DNA of 62,223 nt from contig NZ_GL831112.1 of NCBI RefSeq assembly GCF_000188295.1, positions 106,401 through 168,623 on the forward strand, given 5' to 3'. Numbering within the stretch: position 1 is the first letter of the stretch; every line of letters begins with the position of its first letter. A program made the position numbers and the translations under genes. The DNA is from Streptococcus vestibularis ATCC 49124. GTDB taxonomy: Bacteria; Bacillota; Bacilli; Lactobacillales; Streptococcaceae. Below are positions 1-8,267 of the stretch, one piece after another. The notes beneath the pieces are model-generated. The model did no database searches. It saw only the letters and a list, made by a program, of their open reading frames with translations, and was not told the origin of the DNA.

Positions 1-6
1 TTATCA

Positions 7-44
7 ATGTAAGGGTTTACACAATATATAGAAAGCGCTATAAT
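7..44 (+). promoter_or_regulatory. adhE promoter with cre-like site
   Basis: A sigma-A type promoter has -35 TTTACA (16-21), a 17-base spacer and -10 TATAAT (39-44). The sequence ATGTAAGGGTTTACA (7-21) overlaps the -35 and fits the CcpA cre consensus WTGNAANCGNWNNCW at all fixed positions except one (G for C). Carbon catabolite control of adhE is inferred from this. Confidence 0.6.
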
Positions 45-60
45 AGACTTGTATTAAATC

Positions 61-78
61 TTGTGAAGTTTTTAACAA
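61..78 (+). promoter_or_regulatory. Rex-like operator upstream of adhE
   Basis: TTGTGAAGTTTTTAACAA lies between the -10 and the start codon. It matches the Rex operator pattern TTGTGA-N6-TCACAA at 11 of 12 fixed positions. Rex senses NADH/NAD+ and represses fermentative dehydrogenases in many Firmicutes, so a roadblock site at adhE makes biological sense. Binding itself is inferred. Confidence 0.55.
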
Positions 79-97
79 ATATTCAAAGGAGTTTCAT

Positions 98-2686
98 ATG
101 ACTAAACAAACTAAAGATGTTCAAACAGTAATAGATGAATTGGCAACAAAAGGGGTTGAAGCTCTCGATGCCATGTCTAACTTTACGCAGGAGCAAGTGG
201 ACCACATTGTTCACCAAGCTGCGATTGCTGCCCTAGATAAACATATGTATTTGGCAAAATTGGCTGTTGATGAAACAGGTCGTGGTATTTATGAAGATAA
301 AGCCATCAAAAATATGTATGCTTCTGAATACATTTGGAATAGTATTAAATATGACAGGACAGTAGGCGTTATCGCTGAAGATAAAGAACAAGGTTTGGTT
401 TCTATCGCTGAGCCAGTAGGCGTTATCTGTGGGGTGACACCAACAACTAACCCAACTTCAACAACGATTTTCAAAGCCCTTATCGCTCTTAAGACTCGTA
501 ACTCTATCGTCTTTGCCTTCCACCCATCAGCTCAAAAATCATCTGCAGAGGCAGCTCGTATCGTTCGTGATGCAGCTATTGAAGCAGGTGCACCTAAGGA
601 CTGCATCCAGTGGATTGAAGAGCCATCTATCGAAGCAACTGGTCTTTTGATGAACCATCCTAAGATTGCCACAGTGCTTGCGACTGGTGGACCTGGTATG
701 GTTAAGGCTGCTTATTCAACTGGTAAACCAGCGCTTGGTGTAGGAGCCGGAAACGTCCCATCTTATATTGCTGCTGATGCTAAGGTTAAACGTGCTGTCA
801 ACGATATCATCGTTTCAAAAACGTTTGACAATGGTATGATTTGCGCTTCTGAACAAGCAGCTATCGTTGATGCAGCTATTTATGATGAAGTTAAGGCTGA
901 ATTTGAGGCACATCAATGTGTCATCATTTCTAAAAAAGCTGATATTGCTAAATTAGAAAAAGTCGTTCTTAATGAGGCGCGTACAGCTGTAAACGGCGCT
1001 ATTGTAGGTCACTCAGCTATGGAAATTGCTGAAAAAGCTGGTCTTAAAGTACCTGCAGGTACGAAAATGCTTTTGGCAGAAATTCCAGATGCAACAATGG
1101 AACACCCACTTGCCTTGGAAAAATTGTCTCCAGTACTTGCCCTTATCAAATCTGATGGCGTTCAGGATGGATTCAAAAAAGCAGAAGGCATGCTCAATTT
1201 GGGAGGTCTTGGACATACAGCTGTTATCCACACTGAAAATGAAGAGCTTCAACTCCAATATGGTATCCGCATGAAAGCCTGCCGTGTTTTGGTTAATAGT
1301 CCATCAGCTGAAGGTGGTATCGGTAATATCTACAACAATATGATTCCATCATTGACTCTTGGTTGTGGTTCATACGGTCATAACTCAGTTTCACACAATG
1401 TTAGCTCATTTGATCTCTTGAATGTCAAGACATTGTCAAAGCGTCGCAATAACATGCAATGGTTTCGTGTTCCACCAAAAATCTTCTTCGAAAAAGATTC
1501 AATAACTTACTTGCGTCACATTGAAGCTGACCGCGTGATGTTGGTTTGTGACCCTGGTATGGTTCAGTTTGGTTACGCTGACTTGGTTAAACGCCAATTG
1601 GAACTTAACCGCCATAAACCAGCAGTAGATGTTTTCTCAGATGTTGAGCCAAATCCATCTACGAATACGGTTTACAAAGGTTTAGAACGCTTTGTAGACT
1701 TCCAACCAGATGTTATCATCGCTCTTGGTGGTGGTTCTGCAATGGACGCTGCTAAGGCTATGTGGATGTTCTTTGAACACCCAGATGTAAGCTTCTTCGG
1801 CGCTAAACAAAAATTCTTAGATATCCGTAAACGTACTTACAAGATTCCTTACGCTCAGAAGACAACCTTTATCTGTATCCCAACAACTTCAGGGACAGGT
1901 TCAGAAGTAACGTCATTTGCGGTTATCACTGATAGTGAAACTCACATCAAGTATCCATTGGCAGATTACGCTTTGACTCCAGATATTGCCATCGTTGACC
2001 CTGCTTTGGTTATGAGTGTGCCTGCTAGCGTTACAGCAGATACAGGTATGGACGTTTTGACTCACGCCATTGAATCTTATGTATCAGTCATGGCTAGCGA
2101 CTATACACGTGGGCTTTCACTTCAAGCCATTAAACTTGTTTTTGAAAATCTTGAACATTCTTATCGCTTTGGTGATGAAGAATCACGTGAAAAGATGCAT
2201 AATGCGTCTACAATGGCTGGTATGGCCTTTGCCAATGCCTTCCTTGGAATCAACCACTCACTAGCTCACAAGGTTGGTCCTATGTTTGACATTCCACACG
2301 GACGTACCAATGCGATTTTGATGCCTCACGTAATCCGTTACAATGGTCGTGATCCTCAAAAACACGCTATGTTCCCTAAATATGACTACTTCCGTGCAGA
2401 CAAGGATTACGCAGACATCGCTCGTTTCATGGGATGGGGTACTGACAAACAATCAGATGCTGAATTGGTTGAAGTTTTGGCACAAAAAGTATACGAATTG
2501 GGTATTGCCGTTGGTATTGACATGAACTGGAAGGGACAAGGTGTTACTAAGAAACTTCTTCAAGACACTGTCTATACTTTGGCTGAACATGCTTATGAAG
2601 ACCAATGTACAACAGCTAATCCGAAAGAACCACTTATTTCAGAATTGAAAGAAATTATTGAAGTTGCCTTTGACTACAAAGGTTAA
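98..2686 (+). CDS. adhE: Bifunctional acetaldehyde-CoA/alcohol dehydrogenase
   Basis: This fusion enzyme converts acetyl-CoA to acetaldehyde and then to ethanol, oxidising two NADH. The N-terminal half (about residues 10-445) is a CoA-acylating aldehyde dehydrogenase, with the catalytic cysteine in FDNGMICASEQ near residue 250. The C-terminal half (about 455-862) is an iron-dependent alcohol dehydrogenase with the nucleotide-binding motif GGGSAMDAAKA and the metal-site segments HSLAHKVG and PHGRTNA. At 862 residues it is full length. An AGGAG ribosome site precedes the ATG. It is monocistronic, with its own promoter, cre-like and Rex-like sites and a terminator. It is probably the main ethanol-forming route when NADH accumulates. 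Confidence 0.97.
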   Translation: MTKQTKDVQTVIDELATKGVEALDAMSNFTQEQVDHIVHQAAIAALDKHMYLAKLAVDETGRGIYEDKAIKNMYASEYIWNSIKYDRTVGVIAEDKEQGLVSIAEPVGVICGVTPTTNPTSTTIFKALIALKTRNSIVFAFHPSAQKSSAEAARIVRDAAIEAGAPKDCIQWIEEPSIEATGLLMNHPKIATVLATGGPGMVKAAYSTGKPALGVGAGNVPSYIAADAKVKRAVNDIIVSKTFDNGMICASEQAAIVDAAIYDEVKAEFEAHQCVIISKKADIAKLEKVVLNEARTAVNGAIVGHSAMEIAEKAGLKVPAGTKMLLAEIPDATMEHPLALEKLSPVLALIKSDGVQDGFKKAEGMLNLGGLGHTAVIHTENEELQLQYGIRMKACRVLVNSPSAEGGIGNIYNNMIPSLTLGCGSYGHNSVSHNVSSFDLLNVKTLSKRRNNMQWFRVPPKIFFEKDSITYLRHIEADRVMLVCDPGMVQFGYADLVKRQLELNRHKPAVDVFSDVEPNPSTNTVYKGLERFVDFQPDVIIALGGGSAMDAAKAMWMFFEHPDVSFFGAKQKFLDIRKRTYKIPYAQKTTFICIPTTSGTGSEVTSFAVITDSETHIKYPLADYALTPDIAIVDPALVMSVPASVTADTGMDVLTHAIESYVSVMASDYTRGLSLQAIKLVFENLEHSYRFGDEESREKMHNASTMAGMAFANAFLGINHSLAHKVGPMFDIPHGRTNAILMPHVIRYNGRDPQKHAMFPKYDYFRADKDYADIARFMGWGTDKQSDAELVEVLAQKVYELGIAVGIDMNWKGQGVTKKLLQDTVYTLAEHAYEDQCTTANPKEPLISELKEIIEVAFDYKG

Positions 2687-2697
2687 GTGATAGCCTA

Positions 2698-2726
2698 AAG
2701 TAGCTCTATGAGGGCTACTTTTTTAC
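2698..2726 (+). terminator. adhE terminator
   Basis: AAGTAGCTC pairs with GGGCTACTT (one G-T pair) and is followed by a T-run, 12 bases after the adhE stop. Confidence 0.85.
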
Positions 2727-2810
2727 TAAAAGCTACTATATTAGAGTGTTTATCCAAACTAAAAATAAAGGACTTTCCTGAATAAGATAGAAAAACGCTT
2801 TAAGAATTGT

Positions 2811-2997
2811 TATAATAAGCTGATAGGATGGTAACTGTTTACTTCAATCCTGGTCAAAAATTAAAAGAATCAAGGTACCCAGTAACCTCAAAGAATATTG
2901 TGGTGAGGGTAAATCAAAAGATATCACTTTTTCAACTAAGAATGACACCAAAGATAAATTTTAAAAGAAAATCTGGGATAGAAATTCCGGATTTTTT
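2811..2997 (+). ncRNA. Candidate small transcription unit, RNA or tiny gene
   Basis: An extended -10 (TGT then TATAAT, 2811-2816) predicts a start near 2823. A hairpin with T-run (AAAATCTGG against CCGGATTTTTT, 2968-2997) ends the unit, giving a transcript of about 175 nt. An open frame from 2828 (69 codons) passes through the terminator and shows no recognisable domain and no clear ribosome site, so a small RNA or decayed gene is as likely as a protein. No -35 box is evident. The rest of the gap up to thrC holds only the thrC control region. Confidence 0.3.
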
Positions 2998-3065
2998 CTG
3001 GTATTTAAATGAAATTAAACAAGTGAAATCCGAATGATTCTCTCACAAGTCACAATACGTGTAGA

Positions 3066-3090
3066 AATATTCTGACAATTATGCTACAAT
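3066..3090 (+). promoter_or_regulatory. thrC promoter with CodY box
   Basis: AATATTCTGACAATT (3066-3080) matches 13 of 15 bases of the CodY box AATTTTCWGAAAATT. It lies just upstream of an extended -10 (TGC then TACAAT, 3085-3090). CodY represses amino acid biosynthesis when branched-chain amino acids are plentiful. Its position inside the promoter suggests direct repression. Confidence 0.6.
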
Positions 3091-3123
3091 AGAGCCACAC
3101 ACTATCTAAAAAGAGGATTTACC

Positions 3124-4608
3124 ATGACACTTGTATACCAATCAACACGTGACGAAAATAATAAAGTAACTGCTAGTCAGGCTATTCTTCAAGGACTGGC
3201 AACAGATGGTGGCTTGTTCACCCCATTGACAACACCTGAGATTGCTTTGGACTTTGATCAATTGAAAGACGCTTCTTACCAAGAAGTTGCTAAATTAGTC
3301 TTGTCTGCTTTCTTGGATGATTTTACTGAAGAAGAATTGGATTACTGTATCACAAATGCTTATGACGACAAGTTTGATACAGCTGCTATTGCACCAGTGG
3401 TCAAACTTCAAAACCATTACAACCTTGAGCTCTTTCATGGTTCTACCATTGCTTTCAAAGATATGGCGCTTTCAATCTTGCCTTATTTGCTAACAACATC
3501 AGCGAAGAAACAAGGTGTTGATAACAAGATTGTTATTTTGACAGCGACATCAGGTGATACTGGTAAAGCTGCCATGGCTGGTTTTGCAGATGTCCCTGGA
3601 ACTGAAATTATTGTCTTTTATCCAAAAGATGGTGTTTCAAAAATCCAAGAATTGCAAATGACAACTCAAACAGGTGCTAACACTCACGTCATTGCCATTG
3701 ATGGTAACTTTGATGATGCCCAAACCGATGTGAAACGTATGTTTAATGATGTTGATTTGCGTGAGAAATTGTTGACTCATCATACGCAATTCTCATCAGC
3801 TAACTCAATGAACGTCGGTCGTTTGGTACCACAAGTGGTTTACTATGTATATGCCTATGCGCAGTTGGTTAAGGCAGGTCATATCCAAAACGGAGATAAG
3901 GTTAACTTCACAGTCCCAACAGGAAACTTTGGTAACATCTTGGCGGCTTACTATGCACGTCAAATTGGTGTCCCAGTTGGTAAATTAATCTGTGCTTCTA
4001 ACGAAAATAATGTCCTTACAGACTTCTTTGCAACAGGTACTTATGACAAGAAACGCGATTTCAAGGTAACAACAAGTCCTTCTATGGACATTTTGGTATC
4101 TTCTAACCTAGAACGCTTGATTTTCCACCTTCTTGGTAATGATGCGGTTAAGACTAAAGAGCTTATGGATGCACTTGTGACTAAAGGTGAGTATACTTTG
4201 GCTGATGCAGATAAAGATATTCTTGATTTGTTTGCAGCAGGTTTTGCAACTGAGGATGAAACAGCTGCTGAAATCAAGCGTGTCTATGATGAAGACAAAT
4301 ATATCGAAGATCCTCATACAGCAGTTGCCTCAGCTGTTTACGAAGCATACGTTCAAAAGACAGATGACCACACACCAACAGTTATCGCTTCAACAGCTAG
4401 CCCTTACAAATTCCCACGTGTGGCTGTTTCAGCTGTCACTGGTAAAGACAGTGGGGATGATTTCAAAGCAGTAGAAGATTTGCACCAACTTTCAGGTGTA
4501 GCTATCCCAGCTGCTGTAGATGGACTTGAACATGCAGAAGTTCGCCATAAAACAGTTGTTGCGGCAGCTGATATGCAAAAAGCAGTTGAAAGCTATCTTG
4601 GTGTATAA
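3124..4608 (+). CDS. thrC: Threonine synthase
   Basis: A PLP enzyme that converts O-phosphohomoserine to threonine, the last step of threonine synthesis. The N-terminal domain resembles other threonine synthases (VYQSTRDENNKVTASQAI). The PLP lysine lies in HGSTIAFKDMALS (near residue 110), and the phosphate/PLP loops include TATSGDTGKAAM and PTGNFGNILA. Its 494 residues match the longer bacterial class. It starts at ATG behind AGAGGA and stands alone between a CodY-box promoter and a terminator. Confidence 0.96.
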   Translation: MTLVYQSTRDENNKVTASQAILQGLATDGGLFTPLTTPEIALDFDQLKDASYQEVAKLVLSAFLDDFTEEELDYCITNAYDDKFDTAAIAPVVKLQNHYNLELFHGSTIAFKDMALSILPYLLTTSAKKQGVDNKIVILTATSGDTGKAAMAGFADVPGTEIIVFYPKDGVSKIQELQMTTQTGANTHVIAIDGNFDDAQTDVKRMFNDVDLREKLLTHHTQFSSANSMNVGRLVPQVVYYVYAYAQLVKAGHIQNGDKVNFTVPTGNFGNILAAYYARQIGVPVGKLICASNENNVLTDFFATGTYDKKRDFKVTTSPSMDILVSSNLERLIFHLLGNDAVKTKELMDALVTKGEYTLADADKDILDLFAAGFATEDETAAEIKRVYDEDKYIEDPHTAVASAVYEAYVQKTDDHTPTVIASTASPYKFPRVAVSAVTGKDSGDDFKAVEDLHQLSGVAIPAAVDGLEHAEVRHKTVVAAADMQKAVESYLGV

Positions 4609-4614
4609 GAATAA

Positions 4615-4646
4615 AAAATAGGAGCTGAGAAATCAGCCCTATTTTT
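4615..4646 (+). terminator. thrC terminator
   Basis: AAAATAGG-AGCTGA stem, GAAA loop, TCAGC-CCTATTTTT. It lies only about 20 bases before the next start codon. Confidence 0.85.
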
Positions 4647-4667
4647 ATCAATATAAAAGAAAATGTT

Positions 4668-5954
4668 ATGACAGAAACAAAGAAAATTTTAAACATAGCC
4701 TTACCGGCTATGGCTGAAAACCTCTTACAAATGTTGATGGGGGTTGTCGATTCTTACCTAGTAGCTCAGGTTGGTATTGTTGCTATATCGGGGGTTTCCG
4801 TGGCCAATAATATCATTACGATTTATCAGGCTATCTTCATTGCGCTGGGGGCTTCGAGTGCCAGTGTCATTGCTAGAAGCCTAGGAAAAGGAGACGTTAA
4901 AGCGACTAACAGAGATACCTGGGATGCTATTATTATTACCCTTGCTCTTAGTATCGTCTTGGGTCTACTCTCCATTTTTGTTGGTGGATCCATTCTCAAT
5001 CTTCTGGGCACTGAGCAATCTGTGACCCAGGCTGGCAGTCTCTATTTGGCTCTAGTCGGTGGAGGTGTGGTCTTTCTAGCTTTGATGACTACCTTTGGTA
5101 ATATACTACGAGCCAAGGGACGTCCTCGTATTTCCATGGTCGTCAGTCTTTTGACCAATCTTCTTAACGCTCTTCTATCTTCTTTGGCTATTTTTGTTGG
5201 ACATTGGGGGATTATTGGGGTAGCTACAGCTACGGTTTGTTCTCGCCTAGTTGGGACAGCCATACTATGGACTGCAATGAAATTGGATGTGAAACAGTTT
5301 GAAGTTACCAAACCTTTTAACAAGGAGTTGTTGGGAATTGCTTTGCCAGCAGCAGGTGAACGACTGATGATGCGTGCTGGAGATGTGGTCATTGTGGCTA
5401 TTATTGTTACCTTTGGTACAGCTGTTGTCGGTGGTAATGCCATTGGTGAAAATATCACCCAGTTTAACTATATGCCTGGTATGGGAGTCGCCACGGCTAC
5501 AGTTATCTTGGTTTCCAATAGTCTGGGGCGAGGGGATAAGGCGCAGATGAAGCGTATTATACGAGAGTCTTACTGGATTTCAACCTTCTTGATGGTTTTG
5601 GTTTCCGGAAGCATCTTATTTTTTGGCCATGGATTGTCAAGCTTCTTTACAGATAATAAAGCAGCTATTGCTGCTAGTCAGGTCGTTATTCTTTATTCGT
5701 TCCTAGGAAATCCCGTGACTTCGGCGACTTTAGTCTACACAGCAGTTTGGCAAGGTCTGGGTAAGGCTAAGATACCTTTCTATGCGACAACTATTGGGAT
5801 GTGGCTAATCCGAATTTTCTCAGGCTACTTCCTAGGAGTGAGTTTGGGAATGGGCCTGGCAGGTGTTTGGATTGCAACCGTTGTTGATAATGTATGGCGT
5901 GCGGTCTTCCTCTATGTGATGTACCGTCGTTATCTCATAAAGAGAAAGTTTTAA
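4668..5954 (+). CDS. MATE family multidrug/cation efflux protein (DinF-like)
   Basis: An integral membrane exporter with about 12 predicted helices in two six-helix halves. It begins KILNIALPAMAENLLQMLMG, typical of the MATE/DinF family, which exports cationic drugs or metabolites using a Na+ or H+ gradient. The substrate cannot be told from the sequence. At 428 residues it is slightly shorter than the typical 440-460. The start sits about 20 bases after the thrC terminator with no good ribosome site. A TATAAA at 4652-4657 could start an mRNA only a few bases upstream of the ATG. Confidence 0.9.
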   Translation: MTETKKILNIALPAMAENLLQMLMGVVDSYLVAQVGIVAISGVSVANNIITIYQAIFIALGASSASVIARSLGKGDVKATNRDTWDAIIITLALSIVLGLLSIFVGGSILNLLGTEQSVTQAGSLYLALVGGGVVFLALMTTFGNILRAKGRPRISMVVSLLTNLLNALLSSLAIFVGHWGIIGVATATVCSRLVGTAILWTAMKLDVKQFEVTKPFNKELLGIALPAAGERLMMRAGDVVIVAIIVTFGTAVVGGNAIGENITQFNYMPGMGVATATVILVSNSLGRGDKAQMKRIIRESYWISTFLMVLVSGSILFFGHGLSSFFTDNKAAIAASQVVILYSFLGNPVTSATLVYTAVWQGLGKAKIPFYATTIGMWLIRIFSGYFLGVSLGMGLAGVWIATVVDNVWRAVFLYVMYRRYLIKRKF

Positions 5955-5965
5955 TGATAAATATT

Positions 5966-6006
5966 GAGGAGATACTTTTATTCAAAGGGTATCTTCTTCT
6001 TATTTT
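5966..6006 (+). terminator. Terminator after MATE gene
   Basis: GGAGATAC pairs with GTATCTTC (one G-T) across a 14-base loop and is followed by a T-rich run. It is weaker than the other terminators here and runs into the next promoter. Confidence 0.5.
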
Positions 6007-6034
6007 TTACAAGTAAGCTCGAATATGGTAAAAT
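6006..6034 (+). promoter_or_regulatory. Promoter of asp23-like/fakA operon
   Basis: -35 TTTACA (6006-6011), 17-base spacer, extended -10 (TGG then TAAAAT, 6029-6034). Confidence 0.65.
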
Positions 6035-6065
6035 AAGCTGATAAAAACTTTTTGAGGTAGTAATT

Positions 6066-6431
6066 ATGACTGTAAAAATCAATACAAAAGATGGTCAAAT
6101 CGAATTGTCAGATGATGTCATCGCAACAGTAGTTGGCGGTTCAGCAACAGAAATTTTTGGCGTTGTCGGTATGGCAAGTAAGAGTGCTATCCGAGATAAT
6201 TTTCAAGCACTTCTTGGAAAAGAAAACTACGCAAAAGGAGTTGTCGTGAAATCTACTGATGCAGGTATCACTGTGGATGTCTACACTGTTATGAGTTATG
6301 GTGTTAAGATTAGTGAGGTTTCAAAAAATATTCAAGAACGTGTGAAATTTAATCTTGAGAATCAACTCGGTATCAAGACTGAAACAGTAAATGTTTACGT
6401 TCAAAATATCAAAGTCGTAGGAGAAAACTAG
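6066..6431 (+). CDS. Asp23/Gls24 family envelope stress protein (YloU-like)
   Basis: A small acidic cytoplasmic protein of the Asp23/Gls24 family (121 residues), the usual partner encoded directly upstream of the DAK-type fatty acid kinase in Firmicutes (yloU-yloV order). The family core is visible: a short beta start (IELSDDVIATVVGGSATEI), then GVVGMASK and a C-terminal VNVYVQNIKVVGE. Its stop overlaps the next start (TAGTG), so translation is coupled to fakA. Molecular function is unsettled; members are tied to envelope homeostasis. Confidence 0.88.
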   Translation: MTVKINTKDGQIELSDDVIATVVGGSATEIFGVVGMASKSAIRDNFQALLGKENYAKGVVVKSTDAGITVDVYTVMSYGVKISEVSKNIQERVKFNLENQLGIKTETVNVYVQNIKVVGEN

Positions 6432-8098
6432 TGTCTAAAATTACAACAAGCTTACTTCAGGAGATGGTCCAAGCGGCAGCAACACGTCTAGGTAAGCAAG
6501 CAGAATATGTGAATTCACTCAATGTCTTCCCAGTACCAGATGGAGATACTGGAACAAACATGGGAATGACTATGGATAACGGAGCCAAGGCTGTCGCAGA
6601 TCAAACAGCTTCAACAGTTGGTGAAGTTGGTCAGATTTTGTCTAAAGGTCTCTTGATGGGTGCTCGCGGTAACTCAGGTGTTATTACATCACAATTGTTC
6701 CGTGGTTTTGGTCAAAGCATCAAGGATAAAACGGAACTTGACGGCCAAGATCTAGCTCACGCCTTCCAATTAGGTGTTGAAGTTGCGTATAAAGCTGTTA
6801 TGAAACCTGTCGAAGGAACAATTCTTACAGTATCACGTGGTGCAGCTTCAGCAGCGGTTAAGAAATCTGAATCTACTAATGATGCTGTTGAGGTTATGCG
6901 TGCAGCTCTTGATGGGGCTAAGGCTGCCTTGGCTAAGACACCAGAGATGCTTCCAGTTTTGAAAGAAGTTGGTGTAGTAGACTCAGGTGGTCAAGGTTTG
7001 GTCTTTATTTATGAAGGTTTCTTGTCAGCCCTCACAGGTGAGTATATCGCTTCAGAGGACTTCCAAGCGACACCTGCTACTATGACAGAGATGATCAATG
7101 CAGAACATCATAAGTCAGTTGCAGGTCATGTTGCAACAGAAGATATTACCTTCGGGTACTGTACGGAAATCATGGTTGGTCTCAAACAAGGTCCAACTTA
7201 TGTGAAAGACTTTGATTATGAAGAGTTCCAAAATTATTTGAGTAATCTTGGGGATTCTCTCCTTGTTGTTAACGACGATGAAATTGTAAAAGTTCACGTC
7301 CATACAGAGGATCCAGGTCTTGTCATGCAAGAAGGTCTTAAATATGGTGCTCTTGTCAAAGTTAAGGTTGACAACATGCGTAATCAACACGATGCACAAG
7401 TTCAAAAAGCAGAAGCCATTCAAACTGCGCCTTCTACTCCTAAAGACTTTGCCCTTATTGCAGTTGTTGCCGGAGATGGACTTGCAGATATCTTCAAATC
7501 ACAAGGTGTTGACTATGTGATTTCAGGTGGTCAAACAATGAACCCATCAACGGAGGATATCGTTAAGGCCATTGAGCAGGTTAATGCCAAGAATGTTATC
7601 ATCTTGCCAAATAATAAAAACATCTTTATGGCAGCACAATCAGCTGCTGAAGTAGTGGATGTTAATGCGGCTGTTGTTGAAACACGTACAGTTCCACAAG
7701 GCTTTACAAGCTTGCTTGCTTTCGATCCTAGCCAAAGTATCGAAGCTAATGTTGAAGCTATGACAGTTAGTCTTTCAGATGTAACAAGTGGTAGCGTGAC
7801 TTTGGCAGTACGTGACACAACTATTGATGGTCTTGAGATTCATGAAAATGATATCCTTGGTATGGTGGATGGTAAGATCCTTGTGTCTACACCAGATATG
7901 GACCAAGCCCTCCTTGACACCTTTGACAAGATGATTGACGAAGACAGTGAAATTGTTATGATTTACGTCGGCGAAGAAGGTAATCAAGAACAAGCTCAAG
8001 CACTTGCGGAAAAATTGGAAGAGGCTCACGAAGATATCGAAGTTGAAATCTTCCAAGGAGACCAACCAGTTTATCCATACCTCTTTAGCGTTGAGTAA
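6431..8098 (+). CDS. fakA: Fatty acid kinase catalytic subunit FakA (DAK2 domain)
   Basis: With a FakB fatty-acid-binding partner encoded elsewhere, this kinase phosphorylates exogenous fatty acids for phospholipid synthesis. The N-terminal DAK2/DhaL domain carries the nucleotide/Mg motif NVFPVPDGDTGTNMG near residue 30 and the loop GARGNSGVITSQLFRG. A middle domain and a C-terminal DegV-like Fak domain (MIDEDSEIVMIYVGEE) follow. Length 555 is typical. The start is GTG, overlapping the upstream stop by one base. Confidence 0.93.
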   Translation: MSKITTSLLQEMVQAAATRLGKQAEYVNSLNVFPVPDGDTGTNMGMTMDNGAKAVADQTASTVGEVGQILSKGLLMGARGNSGVITSQLFRGFGQSIKDKTELDGQDLAHAFQLGVEVAYKAVMKPVEGTILTVSRGAASAAVKKSESTNDAVEVMRAALDGAKAALAKTPEMLPVLKEVGVVDSGGQGLVFIYEGFLSALTGEYIASEDFQATPATMTEMINAEHHKSVAGHVATEDITFGYCTEIMVGLKQGPTYVKDFDYEEFQNYLSNLGDSLLVVNDDEIVKVHVHTEDPGLVMQEGLKYGALVKVKVDNMRNQHDAQVQKAEAIQTAPSTPKDFALIAVVAGDGLADIFKSQGVDYVISGGQTMNPSTEDIVKAIEQVNAKNVIILPNNKNIFMAAQSAAEVVDVNAAVVETRTVPQGFTSLLAFDPSQSIEANVEAMTVSLSDVTSGSVTLAVRDTTIDGLEIHENDILGMVDGKILVSTPDMDQALLDTFDKMIDEDSEIVMIYVGEEGNQEQAQALAEKLEEAHEDIEVEIFQGDQPVYPYLFSVE

Positions 8099-8115
8099 TT
8101 TAAAAATAATCATTT

Positions 8116-8139
8116 AGGAAGTCTTAGGGCTTCCTTTTT
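8116..8139 (+). terminator. fakA terminator
   Basis: AGGAAG-loop-GCTTCCTTTTT hairpin 17 bases after the fakA stop. Confidence 0.8.
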
Positions 8140-8186
8140 ATTTAGATCGTTTCGATACTGTAAAGCCATTTTTTCGGAATTACAGA

Positions 8187-8232
8187 AATATTCTGAAAAT
8201 TCCTTGACATTACTTTCCAAAGTGGTAACATA
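8187..8232 (+). promoter_or_regulatory. ilvD promoter with CodY box
   Basis: AATATTCTGAAAATT (8187-8201) matches 14 of 15 bases of the CodY consensus and abuts -35 TTGACA (8204-8209). The -10 is weak (TAACAT or AACATA, 8226-8232). Strong CodY repression of branched-chain amino acid synthesis is the expected reading. Confidence 0.72.
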
Positions 8233-8267
8233 TGTTGTAAGAAATTTTATAGATTGAAGGTAAGGTC

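Noticed and set aside
1667..1676. TACGAATA cin-box sequence inside adhE
   Set aside because: It lies within the coding sequence far from any start codon on the same strand; chance occurrence is likely.
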